From positions 1 through 64,000 of the forward strand of contig NZ_JAAARM010000028.1 of the NCBI RefSeq assembly GCF_009908285.1: a stretch of 64,000 bases of DNA. The letters run 5' to 3'. Within the stretch, counting starts at the first letter, position 1. Every line of letters starts with the position of its first letter. The position numbers were made by a program, and so were the translations under genes. Shown here one piece after another: positions 28,312 to 37,469 of the stretch. Origin of the DNA: Pseudomonas sp. Fl4BN1 (GTDB lineage Bacteria; Pseudomonadota; Gammaproteobacteria; Pseudomonadales; Pseudomonadaceae). The notes under the pieces were generated by a model that worked only from the letters and a program-made list of their open reading frames with translations, had not been told where the DNA came from and ran no database searches.

Positions 28312-28339
28312 GCCGGGCGCGACGGCCCGGCGTGTTTTT
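28312..28339 (+). terminator. Terminator after glutathione peroxidase gene
   Basis: GCCGGGC (28312-28318) pairs with GCCCGGC (28325-28331), followed by GTGTTTTT. Confidence 0.75.
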
Positions 28340-28351
28340 CCGCCTGATTCA

Positions 28352-28374
28352 CGCCGCTCTGATGCGGCGTTTTT
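28352..28374 (+). terminator. Second terminator downstream of glutathione peroxidase gene
   Basis: CGCCGC (28352-28357) pairs with GCGGCG (28364-28369) and five T residues follow. It stands 13 nt after the first hairpin, giving a tandem terminator. Confidence 0.75.
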
Positions 28375-28516
28375 GCATCTAAATCACTTAAATCAATAAT
28401 GCTGTGCAGTCCAATGGGGGGCGAATATTATCCCCATCATCGGCGCGCCGGGACTGATTTGCGGCGCCGTCCCGTGCCTCGATCATCGTTTCAAGCCCTT
28501 TCCCTCGGAGTGCAGC

Positions 28517-29620
28517 ATGTCTGTTCAAGCCTTGTTCAAACCTTTTCAACTCGGCGCGCTGGAGCTGCCGAGCCGCGTAGTGATGGCGCCGATGACCCGT
28601 TCGTTCTCCCCGGGTGGCGTGCCCAACTCCAAGGTTATCGAGTACTACCGTCGCCGTGCTGCCGCAGGTGTCGGCCTGATCATCACCGAAGGCACCACCG
28701 TCGGGCACAAGGCGGCCAATGGTTACCCCAATGTGCCGCAGTTCTTTGGCGAAGCGGCCCTGGCCGGCTGGAAGAAAGTGGTGGATGCGGTACATGCCGA
28801 GGGCGGCAAGATCGTTCCGCAGTTATGGCATGTCGGCAACGTACGGCGCCTGGGCACCGAGCCAGATGCCAGCGTGCCAGGCTATGGCCCGAGCGAGAAA
28901 CTCAAGGACGGGCAAGTGGTGGTGCATGGCATGACCCACCAGGACATCCAGGAGGTGATCGCGGCGTTCGCCCAGGCCGCCAAGGATGCCCAGAGCATCG
29001 GTATGGATGGCGTGGAGATTCATGGCGCCCACGGTTATCTGGTGGACCAGTTTTTCTGGGAAGGCAGCAACCAGCGCACTGACGAATATGGCGGCGACCT
29101 GGCCCAGCGTTCGCGTTTCGCCATCGAGCTGATCCAGGCCGTACGTGCCGCCGTTGGCCCGGGTTTTCCGATCATCCTGCGTTTTTCCCAGTGGAAGCAG
29201 CAGGACTACAGCGCCCGGCTGGTGCAGACCCCGGAGGCGCTGGAGGCATTCCTCAAGCCGCTGGCGGACGCTGGTGTGGACATCTTCCACTGTTCGACCC
29301 GACGTTTCTGGGAACCGGAGTTCGAAGGCTCCGACCTTAACCTGGCGGGCTGGACCCGCAAGCTTACCGGCAAGCCCACCATCACCGTGGGCAGCGTCGG
29401 CCTGGACGGCGAGTTCCTGCAGTTCATGGTCAACACCGACAAGGTGGCACAGCCGGCCAGCCTGGAAAACCTGTTGCAGCGTCTGAACAATGACGAGTTC
29501 GACCTGGTGGCGGTGGGCCGTGCATTGCTGGTTGATCCGGACTGGGCGCAGAAGGTCCGTGAAGGTCGTGAGCAGGACATCCTGCCATTCAGCCGTGAAG
29601 CGCTGATGAGCCTGGTTTAA
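28517..29620 (+). CDS. Old yellow enzyme family NADH:flavin oxidoreductase
   Basis: 367 residues, FMN-binding TIM barrel. Visible motifs: MAPMTRSFSPGG near the N-terminus, the substrate/FMN region EIHGAHGYLVDQFFWEGSN, and the C-terminal VGRALLVDPDW. It reduces activated alkenes such as enones; the natural substrate is unknown. It has a GGAG site upstream and converges on the glycosyltransferase gene with a 4-nt overlap. Confidence 0.93.
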   Translation: MSVQALFKPFQLGALELPSRVVMAPMTRSFSPGGVPNSKVIEYYRRRAAAGVGLIITEGTTVGHKAANGYPNVPQFFGEAALAGWKKVVDAVHAEGGKIVPQLWHVGNVRRLGTEPDASVPGYGPSEKLKDGQVVVHGMTHQDIQEVIAAFAQAAKDAQSIGMDGVEIHGAHGYLVDQFFWEGSNQRTDEYGGDLAQRSRFAIELIQAVRAAVGPGFPIILRFSQWKQQDYSARLVQTPEALEAFLKPLADAGVDIFHCSTRRFWEPEFEGSDLNLAGWTRKLTGKPTITVGSVGLDGEFLQFMVNTDKVAQPASLENLLQRLNNDEFDLVAVGRALLVDPDWAQKVREGREQDILPFSREALMSLV

Positions 29621-30873
29621 CTCCCGGCACCGGGCGGTGACGGGGGCAACCCTCGCGCCGCGCCGTGCGTCTCCACGCGGGTCCGTGGTTCGACCGTCGC
29701 TTCGATGAGTCCTTCGTAATCCACTGCGGTCGAGTGCTGGCAAGCGCTGCGTAATTGATCTTCAAACTGCTCGATCACTGCGGCCCAGCCCTGACGGCTG
29801 GCGTGTTGCCGAGCGTTGAGGCGTACCCGGCGCAAGGTTTCCGCTTCTTCCAGCAACCAGCTGGCGGCGTCGCAAAAAGCCCGTTCATCTCCAGGCATCG
29901 CCAGCACGCCGTTGTAGCCATGGCGGATATGTTGAGCCGCCGCCGCCTGGTCGTAGGCCACCACCGCCAGTCCAGAAGCCAAGGCTTCGAGCACCACGTT
30001 GCCGAAGGTTTCAGTCAGGCTGGGAAATACGAATACATCCCCCGCGGCATAGTGGGCCGCTAGGGCTTCGCCCCGCTGACTGCCGCAGAACAAGGCATCG
30101 GGCAGGCTTTTTTCCAGGGCTGCACGTTGCGGACCGTCACCCACCACGATCAGCTTCATCCGGCGCTGTGGATAAGTGGCCTGGAGCTGCTCGAAGCAGC
30201 GCTTGAGCAGGCCAAGGTTCTTCTCCGGCGCCAGGCGTCCAACATGAATCACCGCCAGGTCCTCATTGCCCAGGCCCCAGCTGGCGCGCAATTCGTTGGG
30301 CCGCTTGGCCGGGTGGAACAACTGGCTGTCGACGCCTCGGGACAATAGGGCCAGGCGCTCGAAATGGCGGCGCTCCAGCTCCAGGCGTTGGCTGGCGCTG
30401 GGCACCAGGGTCACTTTCGAGCGGTTGTGGAACCAGCGCAGGTAGTGGGTCAGCAAGCGGGTCAGCAAACCCAGGCCGTATTGGCTGGAGTACTGCTGGA
30501 AGTTGGTGTGGAAACCACTGACCACCGAGATCCCCAGACGCTTTGCCGCTCGCAGTGCGGACAGCCCCAGCGGCCCCTCGGTGGCGATGTAGAGCACGTC
30601 CGGGCGCTGGCGCTTCCAGCGCCGCAACAGTTTGTGCATCGACGACTGGCCCCATTGCAGCCCGGGGTAGCCCGGCAGCGGCCAGCCCCGGCAGAGCAGC
30701 AGAGCCTCGTCGCTGATACGGCTCTGATCACAGCCCTGGCGCGGGCGTACCAGCTCTACCTGATGCCCACGGGCGCGCAGGCCATCGCAGAGGCGGCCAA
30801 GGGTATTGGCCACGCCATTGATTTCCGGTGGGTAGGTTTCGGTGATCAGGGTGATATGCAGAGCTGTCGTCAT
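29617..30873 (-). CDS. Glycosyltransferase family 4 protein (MgtA-like)
   Basis: The start is taken at 30873 (MTTALHITLITETYPPEING); about 418 residues, with an eight-codon extension possible. GT-B fold: an N-terminal acceptor domain with the glycine-rich NGVANTLGR loop, and a C-terminal donor domain with VGRLAPEKN and the E-x7-E type motif in SLTETFGNVVLEALASG. Similar to GDP-mannose-dependent alpha-mannosyltransferases acting on glycolipids. Substrate not proven. Confidence 0.87.
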   Translation of the reverse strand: MTTALHITLITETYPPEINGVANTLGRLCDGLRARGHQVELVRPRQGCDQSRISDEALLLCRGWPLPGYPGLQWGQSSMHKLLRRWKRQRPDVLYIATEGPLGLSALRAAKRLGISVVSGFHTNFQQYSSQYGLGLLTRLLTHYLRWFHNRSKVTLVPSASQRLELERRHFERLALLSRGVDSQLFHPAKRPNELRASWGLGNEDLAVIHVGRLAPEKNLGLLKRCFEQLQATYPQRRMKLIVVGDGPQRAALEKSLPDALFCGSQRGEALAAHYAAGDVFVFPSLTETFGNVVLEALASGLAVVAYDQAAAAQHIRHGYNGVLAMPGDERAFCDAASWLLEEAETLRRVRLNARQHASRQGWAAVIEQFEDQLRSACQHSTAVDYEGLIEATVEPRTRVETHGAARGLPPSPPGAGS

Positions 30874-30942
30874 GACCTCAGTGTCGACCGAGGCCATGTC
30901 GTCATTGTGACGGTCGGGTGATGGATTTATGACGCTCCGGCC

Positions 30943-31692
30943 TTACTGGCGCGGCAGGTTTTCCACTCCGCGCTCACGCACCCAGAACAGCGTCGCGCCA
31001 GCCACGGCCGCCGGCATCATCAGGATGTTGACGAACGGAACCATCAGCGCCAGGTAGACGATGCCGCCAAAGCCCAGGCTCTGCCAGCGCTTCTGCCGCA
31101 GCCAGGCGAGCATGTCCTGCCAGCTCATCTTGTGGTTGTCAGCCGGGTAGTCGATGTACTGGATGGCCATCATCCAGACCCCGAACAGCAACCACAGCGG
31201 TGCGGCCACCAGGTTGACCATCGGGATCAGCGACAGGATGAACAGGCCAATGGCCCGGGGCAGGAAGTAGCCGAGCTTGCGCATTTCCCGGGCCAGGGTG
31301 CGCGGAATCATGGCAATCAGTTCGCCCCAGCTGAAGGGCGGGAAATCATCGGTGCCACGGACCACGGTTTCGACTTTTTCCGATAGAAACCCGTTGAACG
31401 GTGCGGCGATGATATTGGCCAGCATGGTGAAGGTGAAAAACACCATCAACCCGACCAGTATCACGAACAGCGGCCAGAGGATGTAGCTGAGGAAACTCAG
31501 CCAGTCCGGCAGGGACGGCATCAGGGCGTCGACCCAGAGACTGAACTGGTGGCTGGCGAAATAGATCAATCCGACGAACAGCACCAGGTTGATGACCAGG
31601 GGCAAGAGCACGAACAGGCGCAGGCCGGGACTGAGGATCAGCTTCAGGCCTTCACGCAGGTATTGCGGGCCGGATAGGACGGGGGCGGGCAT
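30943..31692 (-). CDS. cysZ: CysZ-like sulfate transporter (EI24 family)
   Basis: The start is chosen at 31692 (MPAPVLSGPQYLREG), giving 249 residues, the usual CysZ length; a longer frame to 31797 has no family support. Four or more membrane helices, the long central amphipathic region, and the typical YFLPRAIGLFILSLIP segment. Known CysZ proteins import sulfate. It is divergent from trxB. Confidence 0.85.
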   Translation of the reverse strand: MPAPVLSGPQYLREGLKLILSPGLRLFVLLPLVINLVLFVGLIYFASHQFSLWVDALMPSLPDWLSFLSYILWPLFVILVGLMVFFTFTMLANIIAAPFNGFLSEKVETVVRGTDDFPPFSWGELIAMIPRTLAREMRKLGYFLPRAIGLFILSLIPMVNLVAAPLWLLFGVWMMAIQYIDYPADNHKMSWQDMLAWLRQKRWQSLGFGGIVYLALMVPFVNILMMPAAVAGATLFWVRERGVENLPRQ

Positions 31693-31894
31693 AGAGCGCT
31701 CCGAGCAGAAGGAAAACGCGCCGACCTTACCGGCTTTGCTCTGGGGGCGAAAGCACGGCGAACAGGTCGACATCAACGGTAACAAAGACCCTTTCAAATA
31801 GGCCTTCTGAGGATAGAGACCGCCTATGAGCTGGATTGTTAAACCGTATTTCCTTAATCTTCGCCCCCTCTATACGCTTCACCCATTATTTTTT

Positions 31895-31940
31895 GGACGG
31901 GCGAGTTCAAGCCTTCCCCAAGGTTTCGCCGTCCTTTTTT
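31895..31940 (+). terminator. Terminator-like hairpin in the trxB leader
   Basis: GGACGGGCGA (31895-31904) pairs with TCGCCGTCC (31926-31934) with one bulge, followed by six T residues. It lies 63 nt upstream of the trxB start on the same strand. The 309-nt gap from cysZ to trxB shows no gene; this hairpin is its only clear element. Confidence 0.65.
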
Positions 31941-32002
31941 ATTGCAGCCGGCAATCCGGCGTTCCGCGCCAGGTCACCCGGGCCGGTCGATAGGAGTGAG
32001 TC

Positions 32003-32965
32003 ATGTCTGATGTACGTCATTCGCGTGTGATTATTCTCGGTTCCGGCCCTGCCGGTTACAGCGCTGCGGTGTATGCCGCTCGTGCCAACCTGAAGCCGCT
32101 GCTGATCACCGGCATGCAGGCCGGCGGCCAGCTGACCACCACCACCGAAGTCGACAACTGGCCCGGTGACGTGCACGGCCTGACCGGTCCGGCGCTGATG
32201 GAGCGGATGCGTGAACACGCCGAGCGTTTCGAAACCGAAATCGTCTTCGATCACATCAATGCCGTGGACTTCGCCGCCAAGCCTTACACCCTGACCGGCG
32301 ACAGCGCGACCTACACCTGTGACGCACTGATCATCGCCACCGGCGCCAGCGCCCGTTACCTGGGCCTGCCTTCGGAAGAAGCATTCATGGGCAAGGGCGT
32401 ATCGGCCTGTGCGACCTGCGACGGCTTCTTCTATCGCAACAAGCCAGTGGCGGTAGTTGGTGGCGGTAACACTGCTGTTGAAGAGGCCCTGTACCTGGCC
32501 AACATCGCCAGCACCGTGACCCTGATTCACCGTCGCGAAACCTTCCGCGCCGAGAAGATCCTGATCGACAAGCTCAATGCCCGCGTGGCCGAAGGCAAGA
32601 TCATCCTCAAGCTCAATGCCAACCTGGACGAAGTCCTGGGCGACAACATGGGCGTGACCGGTGCCCGCCTGAAGAACAACGACGGCAGCTTCGACGAGCT
32701 GAAAGTCGACGGCGTGTTCATAGCCATCGGCCACACCCCGAACACTTCGCTGTTCGAAGGCCAGTTGACCCTCAAGGACGGTTACCTGGTGGTGCAGGGC
32801 GGCCGTGACGGCAACGCCACTGCCACCAGCGTCGAGGGCATCTTTGCCGCCGGTGACGTGGCCGACCACATTTACCGTCAGGCCATCACCTCGGCCGGCG
32901 CCGGCTGCATGGCGGCACTGGACACCGAGCGTTACCTGGACGGTCTGCAGAACGCTGCACACTGA
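32003..32965 (+). CDS. trxB: Thioredoxin reductase
   Basis: 320 residues. FAD motif GSGPAGYSAAVYAAR near residue 12, redox pair CATCDG (about 136-141), NADPH motif VGGGNTAVEEALYL, and the C-terminal FAD motif GIFAAGDV. Keeps thioredoxin reduced. A strong terminator follows. Confidence 0.97.
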   Translation: MSDVRHSRVIILGSGPAGYSAAVYAARANLKPLLITGMQAGGQLTTTTEVDNWPGDVHGLTGPALMERMREHAERFETEIVFDHINAVDFAAKPYTLTGDSATYTCDALIIATGASARYLGLPSEEAFMGKGVSACATCDGFFYRNKPVAVVGGGNTAVEEALYLANIASTVTLIHRRETFRAEKILIDKLNARVAEGKIILKLNANLDEVLGDNMGVTGARLKNNDGSFDELKVDGVFIAIGHTPNTSLFEGQLTLKDGYLVVQGGRDGNATATSVEGIFAAGDVADHIYRQAITSAGAGCMAALDTERYLDGLQNAAH

Positions 32966-32977
32966 TTCCCAGGCAAT

Positions 32978-33004
32978 AAAAAACCGGCGCAAGCCGGTTT
33001 TTTT
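32978..33004 (+). terminator. Terminator after trxB
   Basis: AAACCGGC (32981-32988) and GCCGGTTT (32993-33000) with a run of T; the left A-run makes it potentially bidirectional. Confidence 0.9.
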
Positions 33005-33017
33005 ATGGGTGTTGCAC

Positions 33018-33100
33018 TGTAGGAGCCGGCTTGCCGGCGAAGAGGCCCTCAAGCCTTGCGCCGCCTATGCTGACGCCTTCGCTGGCAAGCCAGCTCCTAC
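33018..33100. repeat. REP doublet
   Basis: GTAGGAGCCGGCTTGCCGGC, about 36 nt spacer, then TTCGCTGGCAAGCCAGCTCC. Same order as the doublet at 20651. It sits between the convergent trxB and hopJ-like genes. Confidence 0.85.
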
Positions 33101-33115
33101 AACGTCCAGTCGCGA

Positions 33116-33454
33116 TCAGCGTCGGGTCAGCGGCTGGGCGGCGAATGTCACCCCGGCGAGGCCGTGGGCGATCAGCGCGCGGATGTTGCCGTGGTCAGTG
33201 CCTTCAGGGGTGGCCAGCACCGAGCGATAGTGCTCGCCGAAGGCCAGCAGCGCCTCTTCGTCGCTCAGGCCTTCCAGCAGGGCCAGGCCCAGGGTCTGGC
33301 ACGAACCTTCGTTTTGCCCGGCAGCGTTTTCCACGCCCCCGTTGTTGAACGCCTGGGGCTGGTAATCGTAACCAGCGGCGATAAAGGCCAGGGTATCGGC
33401 AAAGACGTGTTCGCCACTTTTCAGGCTGGCGCGCAGGGTGTTCAGATCAGTCAT
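33116..33454 (-). CDS. HopJ-family small protein
   Basis: 112 residues, matching the small acidic family named after the P. syringae protein HopJ (about 110 residues; pattern FNNGGVENAAGQNEGSC and LLAFGEHYRSVLATPEGTDHGNIRA). The name is historical: many free-living bacteria without a type III system carry it, and nothing nearby suggests secretion. Function unknown. Confidence 0.85.
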   Translation of the reverse strand: MTDLNTLRASLKSGEHVFADTLAFIAAGYDYQPQAFNNGGVENAAGQNEGSCQTLGLALLEGLSDEEALLAFGEHYRSVLATPEGTDHGNIRALIAHGLAGVTFAAQPLTRR

Positions 33455-33837
33455 GGGTTACGGGGCCTTCTTAACAGTTACATGTGATATTCACAAAATT
33501 ATTCAAGCACTTAGAGATAGTAACTTTTTTACCTTTTTTTAAGGGCATTTCGATTCACTGACCGCTCTTGCGAAGCAGGTTTGGTAGGGAGAGATTGACC
33601 GTTCTTAATTTTTCGCACGGATTTGAGATTTGATCGGGTCGTGGCTTTTTGCCTTTTATGCGCACTTTCCGCCGGTTCCTGATGAGTAAAATGGCCAAAT
33701 CCTCGAAGAACAGCCCTGAAAGCCCCACCCCATACAGCTTAAGTCACTCATGGCATGGTTCCTGGGTGCGGTGAGAGCACCCGCCGGGTGATTTTGCCCA
33801 TTGGCGACCCTCATTTATGTAAGCAAGGAGAGCCTCC
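33455..33837. other. Gene-free spacer at the left edge of the Rhs island
   Basis: AT-rich compared with the flanks, including a run of T near 33520-33540. No convincing gene, tRNA or integration repeat was seen. The Rhs-like reading begins at its right end. Confidence 0.6.
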
Positions 33838-34918
33838 AAGGCAACCTCAGCGGCAGCGGCAAATGGCAGTTCGACAACCGCCCGGACAACCGCATCCTGG
33901 CCTTCAAAGAGCTGCGTTTCAGTTACGACACCAGGGGCAACCTCAGCGAAAAAAACAGTGCAGCCGGGGGCATGCAACGCTTTCACTACGACAGTGGAAC
34001 CGTCTGATCAGCGCGCAAACCTGGCAGGGTACAACCCTGAGCAGCGAGGCCCGTTACCACTACGATGTCCTTGGTCGGCGTATTGGCAAACACGTCACGC
34101 AAAACGACCAAGCCCAGGAGACTCGATTCCTCTGGCAAGGATTGCGCCTGCTACAGGAACAGCAGCCGCAATTACACAGCTTGTACCTCTACGAACCCGG
34201 CAGCTACGCTCCGGTGGCCCGTATTGACAGCAACCCCGAACTGCCCGAGCAGGAAGCCAGTTACTACTACTTCCACACCGACCAGATCGGTACGCCGCAG
34301 GAAATGACCAATACCGAGGGGCAAGTGGAATGGCGCGCCTATTACAACAAGGAGTGGGGTGGGCTGGAGGTATTGTCACCGAATGTGGTGGAGCAGAACC
34401 TGCGTTTCCAGGGGCAGTACCACGACCGTAAAACGGGACTGTACTACAACACGTTCCGGTACTACGATCCGACGGTGGGGAGGTTTAGCACGCAGGATCC
34501 GATTGGGTTGATGGGTGGGGAGAATCTTTATCAATATGGGCTTAATCCGCTGGTATGGGTCGACCCACTAGGCCTCAAGTGCTGGAATTCAGTAAGGCGT
34601 AGTTATTGGAAGGCGGAAGCAAAAGCTGCTTCAAAAGGTATGTACTCAACAACCAATATGTTACGAATGCGTTCAGGATTAGCGCCAAGAGCAAGAGTAA
34701 AAGAATTTCATTTTAGAATGCAGACAGTGAGAGCGAGAAATGTCTCGCTAGAGTTAAATCATCGTCATTGGCCGCAGCGCACAGGGCGTAACGTAGATAT
34801 TCCATACAATCTGGGGAAAGTGACCCCATGGAAGCATGCTGAAAATGTCCCGTTTAGATACCCAGGCTCAAAGCTAATAGAGATAGTACAAGGTGTTGGA
34901 AACTACAAAGGATACTGA
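33838..34918 (+). pseudogene. Rhs core 3' fragment, copy 1, with HNH-like toxin tip
   Basis: The Rhs core is read in one frame up to about 33985 (GNLSGSGKWQF, MQRFHYDS) and then in another from WNRLISAQTW. Comparison with copy 3 shows one base is missing at the AGTGGAACCG site. From there to the stop the frame is intact: YYYFHTDQIGTP, GLYYNTFRYYDP, then the junction DPLGL near 34575. The tip is about 113 residues and AT-rich, with RRSYWKAEAK at its start and LELNHRHWPQR plus VTPWKHAENVPFR near the end. This resembles HNH/Endo VII-type toxin nucleases; that is inference. An ATG at 33755 could still yield a short product. Confidence 0.75.
34365..34487 (+). repeat. 123-bp direct repeat, copy 1 (Rhs core)
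   Basis: Identical to 36248-36370 except for one base by eye. It encodes the SPNVVEQNLRFQGQYHDR to VGRF part of the Rhs core. A diverged third copy lies at about 38040-38157. Confidence 0.9.
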
Positions 34919-34919
34919 C

Positions 34920-35357
34920 ATGGCCTTGCTAAACTTCATGAAGTCCGATTTTTATACGAGCTACATGAATGATCTAGATAAAGAGATGCCTGTAAGCATT
35001 GATAGGGAAACGGCCATACACAGTATAATTATCGAAGTCATAACCACCTCGCTAGAGAGATCTTCCGTCTCTTTAGATGACATGGAATGGCTAATGAGCA
35101 ATCATAGGCGCAAGACCATAAGCTATGCTGTAAACAAGTACAAAGCATATATTGAGCCTGATGGAGGGGGTGAAAATATAGTTAATGAAGCGCCACAAAT
35201 AAACTTCCCAATCGGCCATTTGATTGAGTACTTCTTGATCCTAAATCATCCGGAAAGGCTTGTTGAATATATAAAATCTTCTAAAATACCAAGCACAAAA
35301 AAATACGCTAAAGAAATTAATGGGATTTTTTTAGAAGCCCAAAAAACTATCGGCTAG
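34920..35357 (+). CDS. Candidate immunity protein for Rhs tip 1
   Basis: 145 residues starting at ATG 34920, one base after the tip stop (TGA ends 34918), which suggests translational coupling. No family is recognised. It is mostly helical by eye, without signal peptide or membrane helix, so cytoplasmic. AT-rich like the tip before it and unlike the GC-rich core. Role inferred only from position: in polymorphic toxin loci the gene directly after the tip encodes the immunity protein. Confidence 0.65.
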   Translation: MALLNFMKSDFYTSYMNDLDKEMPVSIDRETAIHSIIIEVITTSLERSSVSLDDMEWLMSNHRRKTISYAVNKYKAYIEPDGGGENIVNEAPQINFPIGHLIEYFLILNHPERLVEYIKSSKIPSTKKYAKEINGIFLEAQKTIG

Positions 35358-35458
35358 CGTTTTGAGTATCTTAGCCTAGGGACTAATCGATGATGACGTA
35401 CTTGGACTTGTACTGACTCCAAGAATCGGGCAGCCATCCAAAGCAAAAAAGTACAGAT

Positions 35459-35481
35459 CGGCACTGAGTGCCGGTTTTTTT
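35459..35481 (+). terminator. Terminator after candidate immunity gene 1
   Basis: CGGCAC (35459-35464) TGA GTGCCG (35468-35473), then G and seven T residues. It ends the tip 1/immunity 1 unit. Confidence 0.85.
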
Positions 35482-35572
35482 ATTGAGATGTGTAAGCGCT
35501 CACTACAGGACCGACCAGTAAAATCTCGCCCTGAGGCGGGTAAGAAAATGGTGATCATTCAGCTCCCAGCCT

Positions 35573-36822
35573 CAGGTGTACCTCGGCCAGCTCGAACAAT
35601 ACCAGGACTGCACCGGCAACCGCAGCCAGTACGCTTACGACGAACGCTTGCATCTGGTCAGCATCAAGGATGCCCTGGAACGCACCACCCGCCTGACCCG
35701 CAAGCCCGACGGCGAACTGCTGCGCATCGAACACCCCGACGGCAGCCACGACACCTACAACGCCCTCGGCCAGTTGCTCAGACGACCACACCGTCTACCT
35801 GTCGCGCACCGCTCGCGGTTTACCGAGCAAGCGCAAGGACGCCCGCGGTCAGCAGGTGCATTGCCAGTACGACAAGACCCAACAGCTGGTGGCGCTGATC
35901 AACTAAAACCAGGCGGCCTACCGCTTCAGCTACGACGCCAGCGACCGCCTGCAAGAAGAAGTGCGGGTCGATGGCCTTCGTCGACGCATCGGCAAACAGG
36001 TCACCACACCCGCTTCCTCTGGCAAGGCCTGCTCCTGCTCCAGGAACAACACGCCGACCGCCGCAGCCTCTACATTTACCAACCCGGCAGCTACGCCCCA
36101 CTGGCCCGCGTCGACAACAACCCCGAACACTCGGAACAGGGCGCTCGGTACTACTACTTCCACACCGACCAGATCGGTACCCTCGAAGAAATGACCGACG
36201 CGACGACCACGTGGTCTGGCGCGCGTACTACAAGGCCTGGGGCGGTTTGGAGGTATTGTCACCGAATGTGGTGGAGCAGAACCTGCGTTTCCAGGGGCAG
36301 TACCACGACCGTAAAACGGGACTGTAGTACAACACGTTCCGGTACTACGATCCGACGGTGGGGAGGTTTACCACTCAGGACCCGATTGGGTTGTATGGTG
36401 GGAGCAACCTATATCAATATGCAGTTAACTCAACAACCTGGATCGATCCGCTGGGGTTGTGCAGTGACAACTTCAAGTGGGGAAAACACCTTCGGAAAAA
36501 TGGAGGTGGAGAACCGCCACTAGGAATGTATAGATCTCATGCCCATCATATTGCCTTCAAAGAAGGCACAGGCCCAGCGATGAAAGGCTACATTGCTAAA
36601 AGCAAAGAGATTTTAGAGCACGATGACATTGACTGGTTTAAGGGAAAATAAAATTTCATTCGGGCACCAAACAGAAGCCATACCACACCAAATGCCAGGC
36701 GAGTTTATGAGGCATTAGCCAAAGCTGATGCTGGTGGGGCTGGGAGTTCGGCTGACGTTGTATCTGCGCTACGAAAAATGGGTCAACACTTTGCTGATGA
36801 GACAGTTAATTTATTACCGTAA
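35573..36822 (+). pseudogene. Rhs core 3' fragment, copy 2, with AHH-like nuclease tip broken by a stop
   Basis: Core reading begins with YLGQLEQYQDCTGN, then shifts frame near 35780. It meets an in-frame TAA near 35905 (ALIN-stop-NQAAYRFSYDA), has at least one internal deletion near 35985-36015 and an indel near 36200. A TAG stands where copy 1 has a Tyr codon (about 36326). The tip after DPLGL has HAHHIAFKEG and ILEHDDIDW, which fits the AHH group of HNH nucleases. The frame then hits TAA at 36649-36651 but continues in the same frame with NFIRAPNRSHTTPNARRVYE to a second TAA at 36822. A single GAA-to-TAA change would explain it. Confidence 0.75.
36248..36370 (+). repeat. 123-bp direct repeat, copy 2 (Rhs core)
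   Basis: Differs from 34365-34487 only at one position, where C in copy 1 is G here, turning a TAC codon into TAG. Confidence 0.9.
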
Positions 36823-36833
36823 GGAGTAGCACC

Positions 36834-37352
36834 ATGCCTGTCTTTGATAAAAATGAATTACGCACCAGAATTGTAAATTCCGCCCACAAGGCAGTAATTA
36901 AGATTAAAAAAGAAATACCGGAATCTGAAATTTGCGGTTTTGCATTGTACACGGACTCAGATGCGACTTCCCTGTCTCCATCGTTCAACTGCAAAACTCA
37001 TCTTGCGAAGATGCGGTCTGAGTATCCTGAGGATCCATTTTGTTTCAAGTGGAATCCCAGTGAGTGGAGTCATGAGTGTTTCGGCGGAGAGTTCTTTGAC
37101 GACATCTCCAATGACATGATGCGTTTTTCCGAGTCAGCCTCAGATGGGGTTGACTTCAAACAATATCGCAATGCTATTTTTAGCACATGCGTGGACGCCC
37201 TTAAGGAATTACGAAAGACAGAGTTAGAAGGAGTGATTTTTGTCTTCTCTGTTACAGACAGTATCGAGCCAGAGACCCAAGCTCATTGGATAATGGAAAC
37301 CAATTCTCCTTCAGAAGCTGCTGAGTTTGAGAACTGGATTATCCAGCAGTAA
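36834..37352 (+). CDS. DUF4303-like protein, candidate immunity protein for tip 2
   Basis: 172 residues, open frame, AAGGAG site eight bases before the start and 11 nt after the end of the tip reading. The segment ICGFALYTDSDATSLSPSFN resembles the start of DUF4303 domains, which are often found beside polymorphic toxins. No signal peptide or membrane helix. Base composition is AT-rich like the tip. It is intact although its presumed toxin is broken, the expected order of decay. Confidence 0.7.
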   Translation: MPVFDKNELRTRIVNSAHKAVIKIKKEIPESEICGFALYTDSDATSLSPSFNCKTHLAKMRSEYPEDPFCFKWNPSEWSHECFGGEFFDDISNDMMRFSESASDGVDFKQYRNAIFSTCVDALKELRKTELEGVIFVFSVTDSIEPETQAHWIMETNSPSEAAEFENWIIQQ

Positions 37353-37469
37353 TTTCAGATATTTTGGGTGGGCAGGCAGATTAATCTGCGATATAGACGA
37401 TCCAACTGCCCCACAAGCAACTCAGCTAGCTCCAAGAAAAAACCGGACACAAATACCACCCACAGCCCC

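Noticed and set aside
23782..33100. REP doublets as a CRISPR array
   Set aside because: Units are inverted pairs kilobases apart, without regular spacers or cas genes.
33116..33454. Evidence of type III secretion from the HopJ-like protein
   Set aside because: The family is common in bacteria without type III systems and no secretion genes or chaperones are nearby.
33455..33837. Integration site (att) or tRNA at the island edge
   Set aside because: No tRNA-like sequence, integrase gene or matching repeat at the right edge was found.
33755..34918. A single intact Rhs gene starting at ATG 33755
   Set aside because: The first 75 or so codons in this frame are out of frame with the Rhs core, which is readable in another frame until about 33985; only the part after that is genuine.
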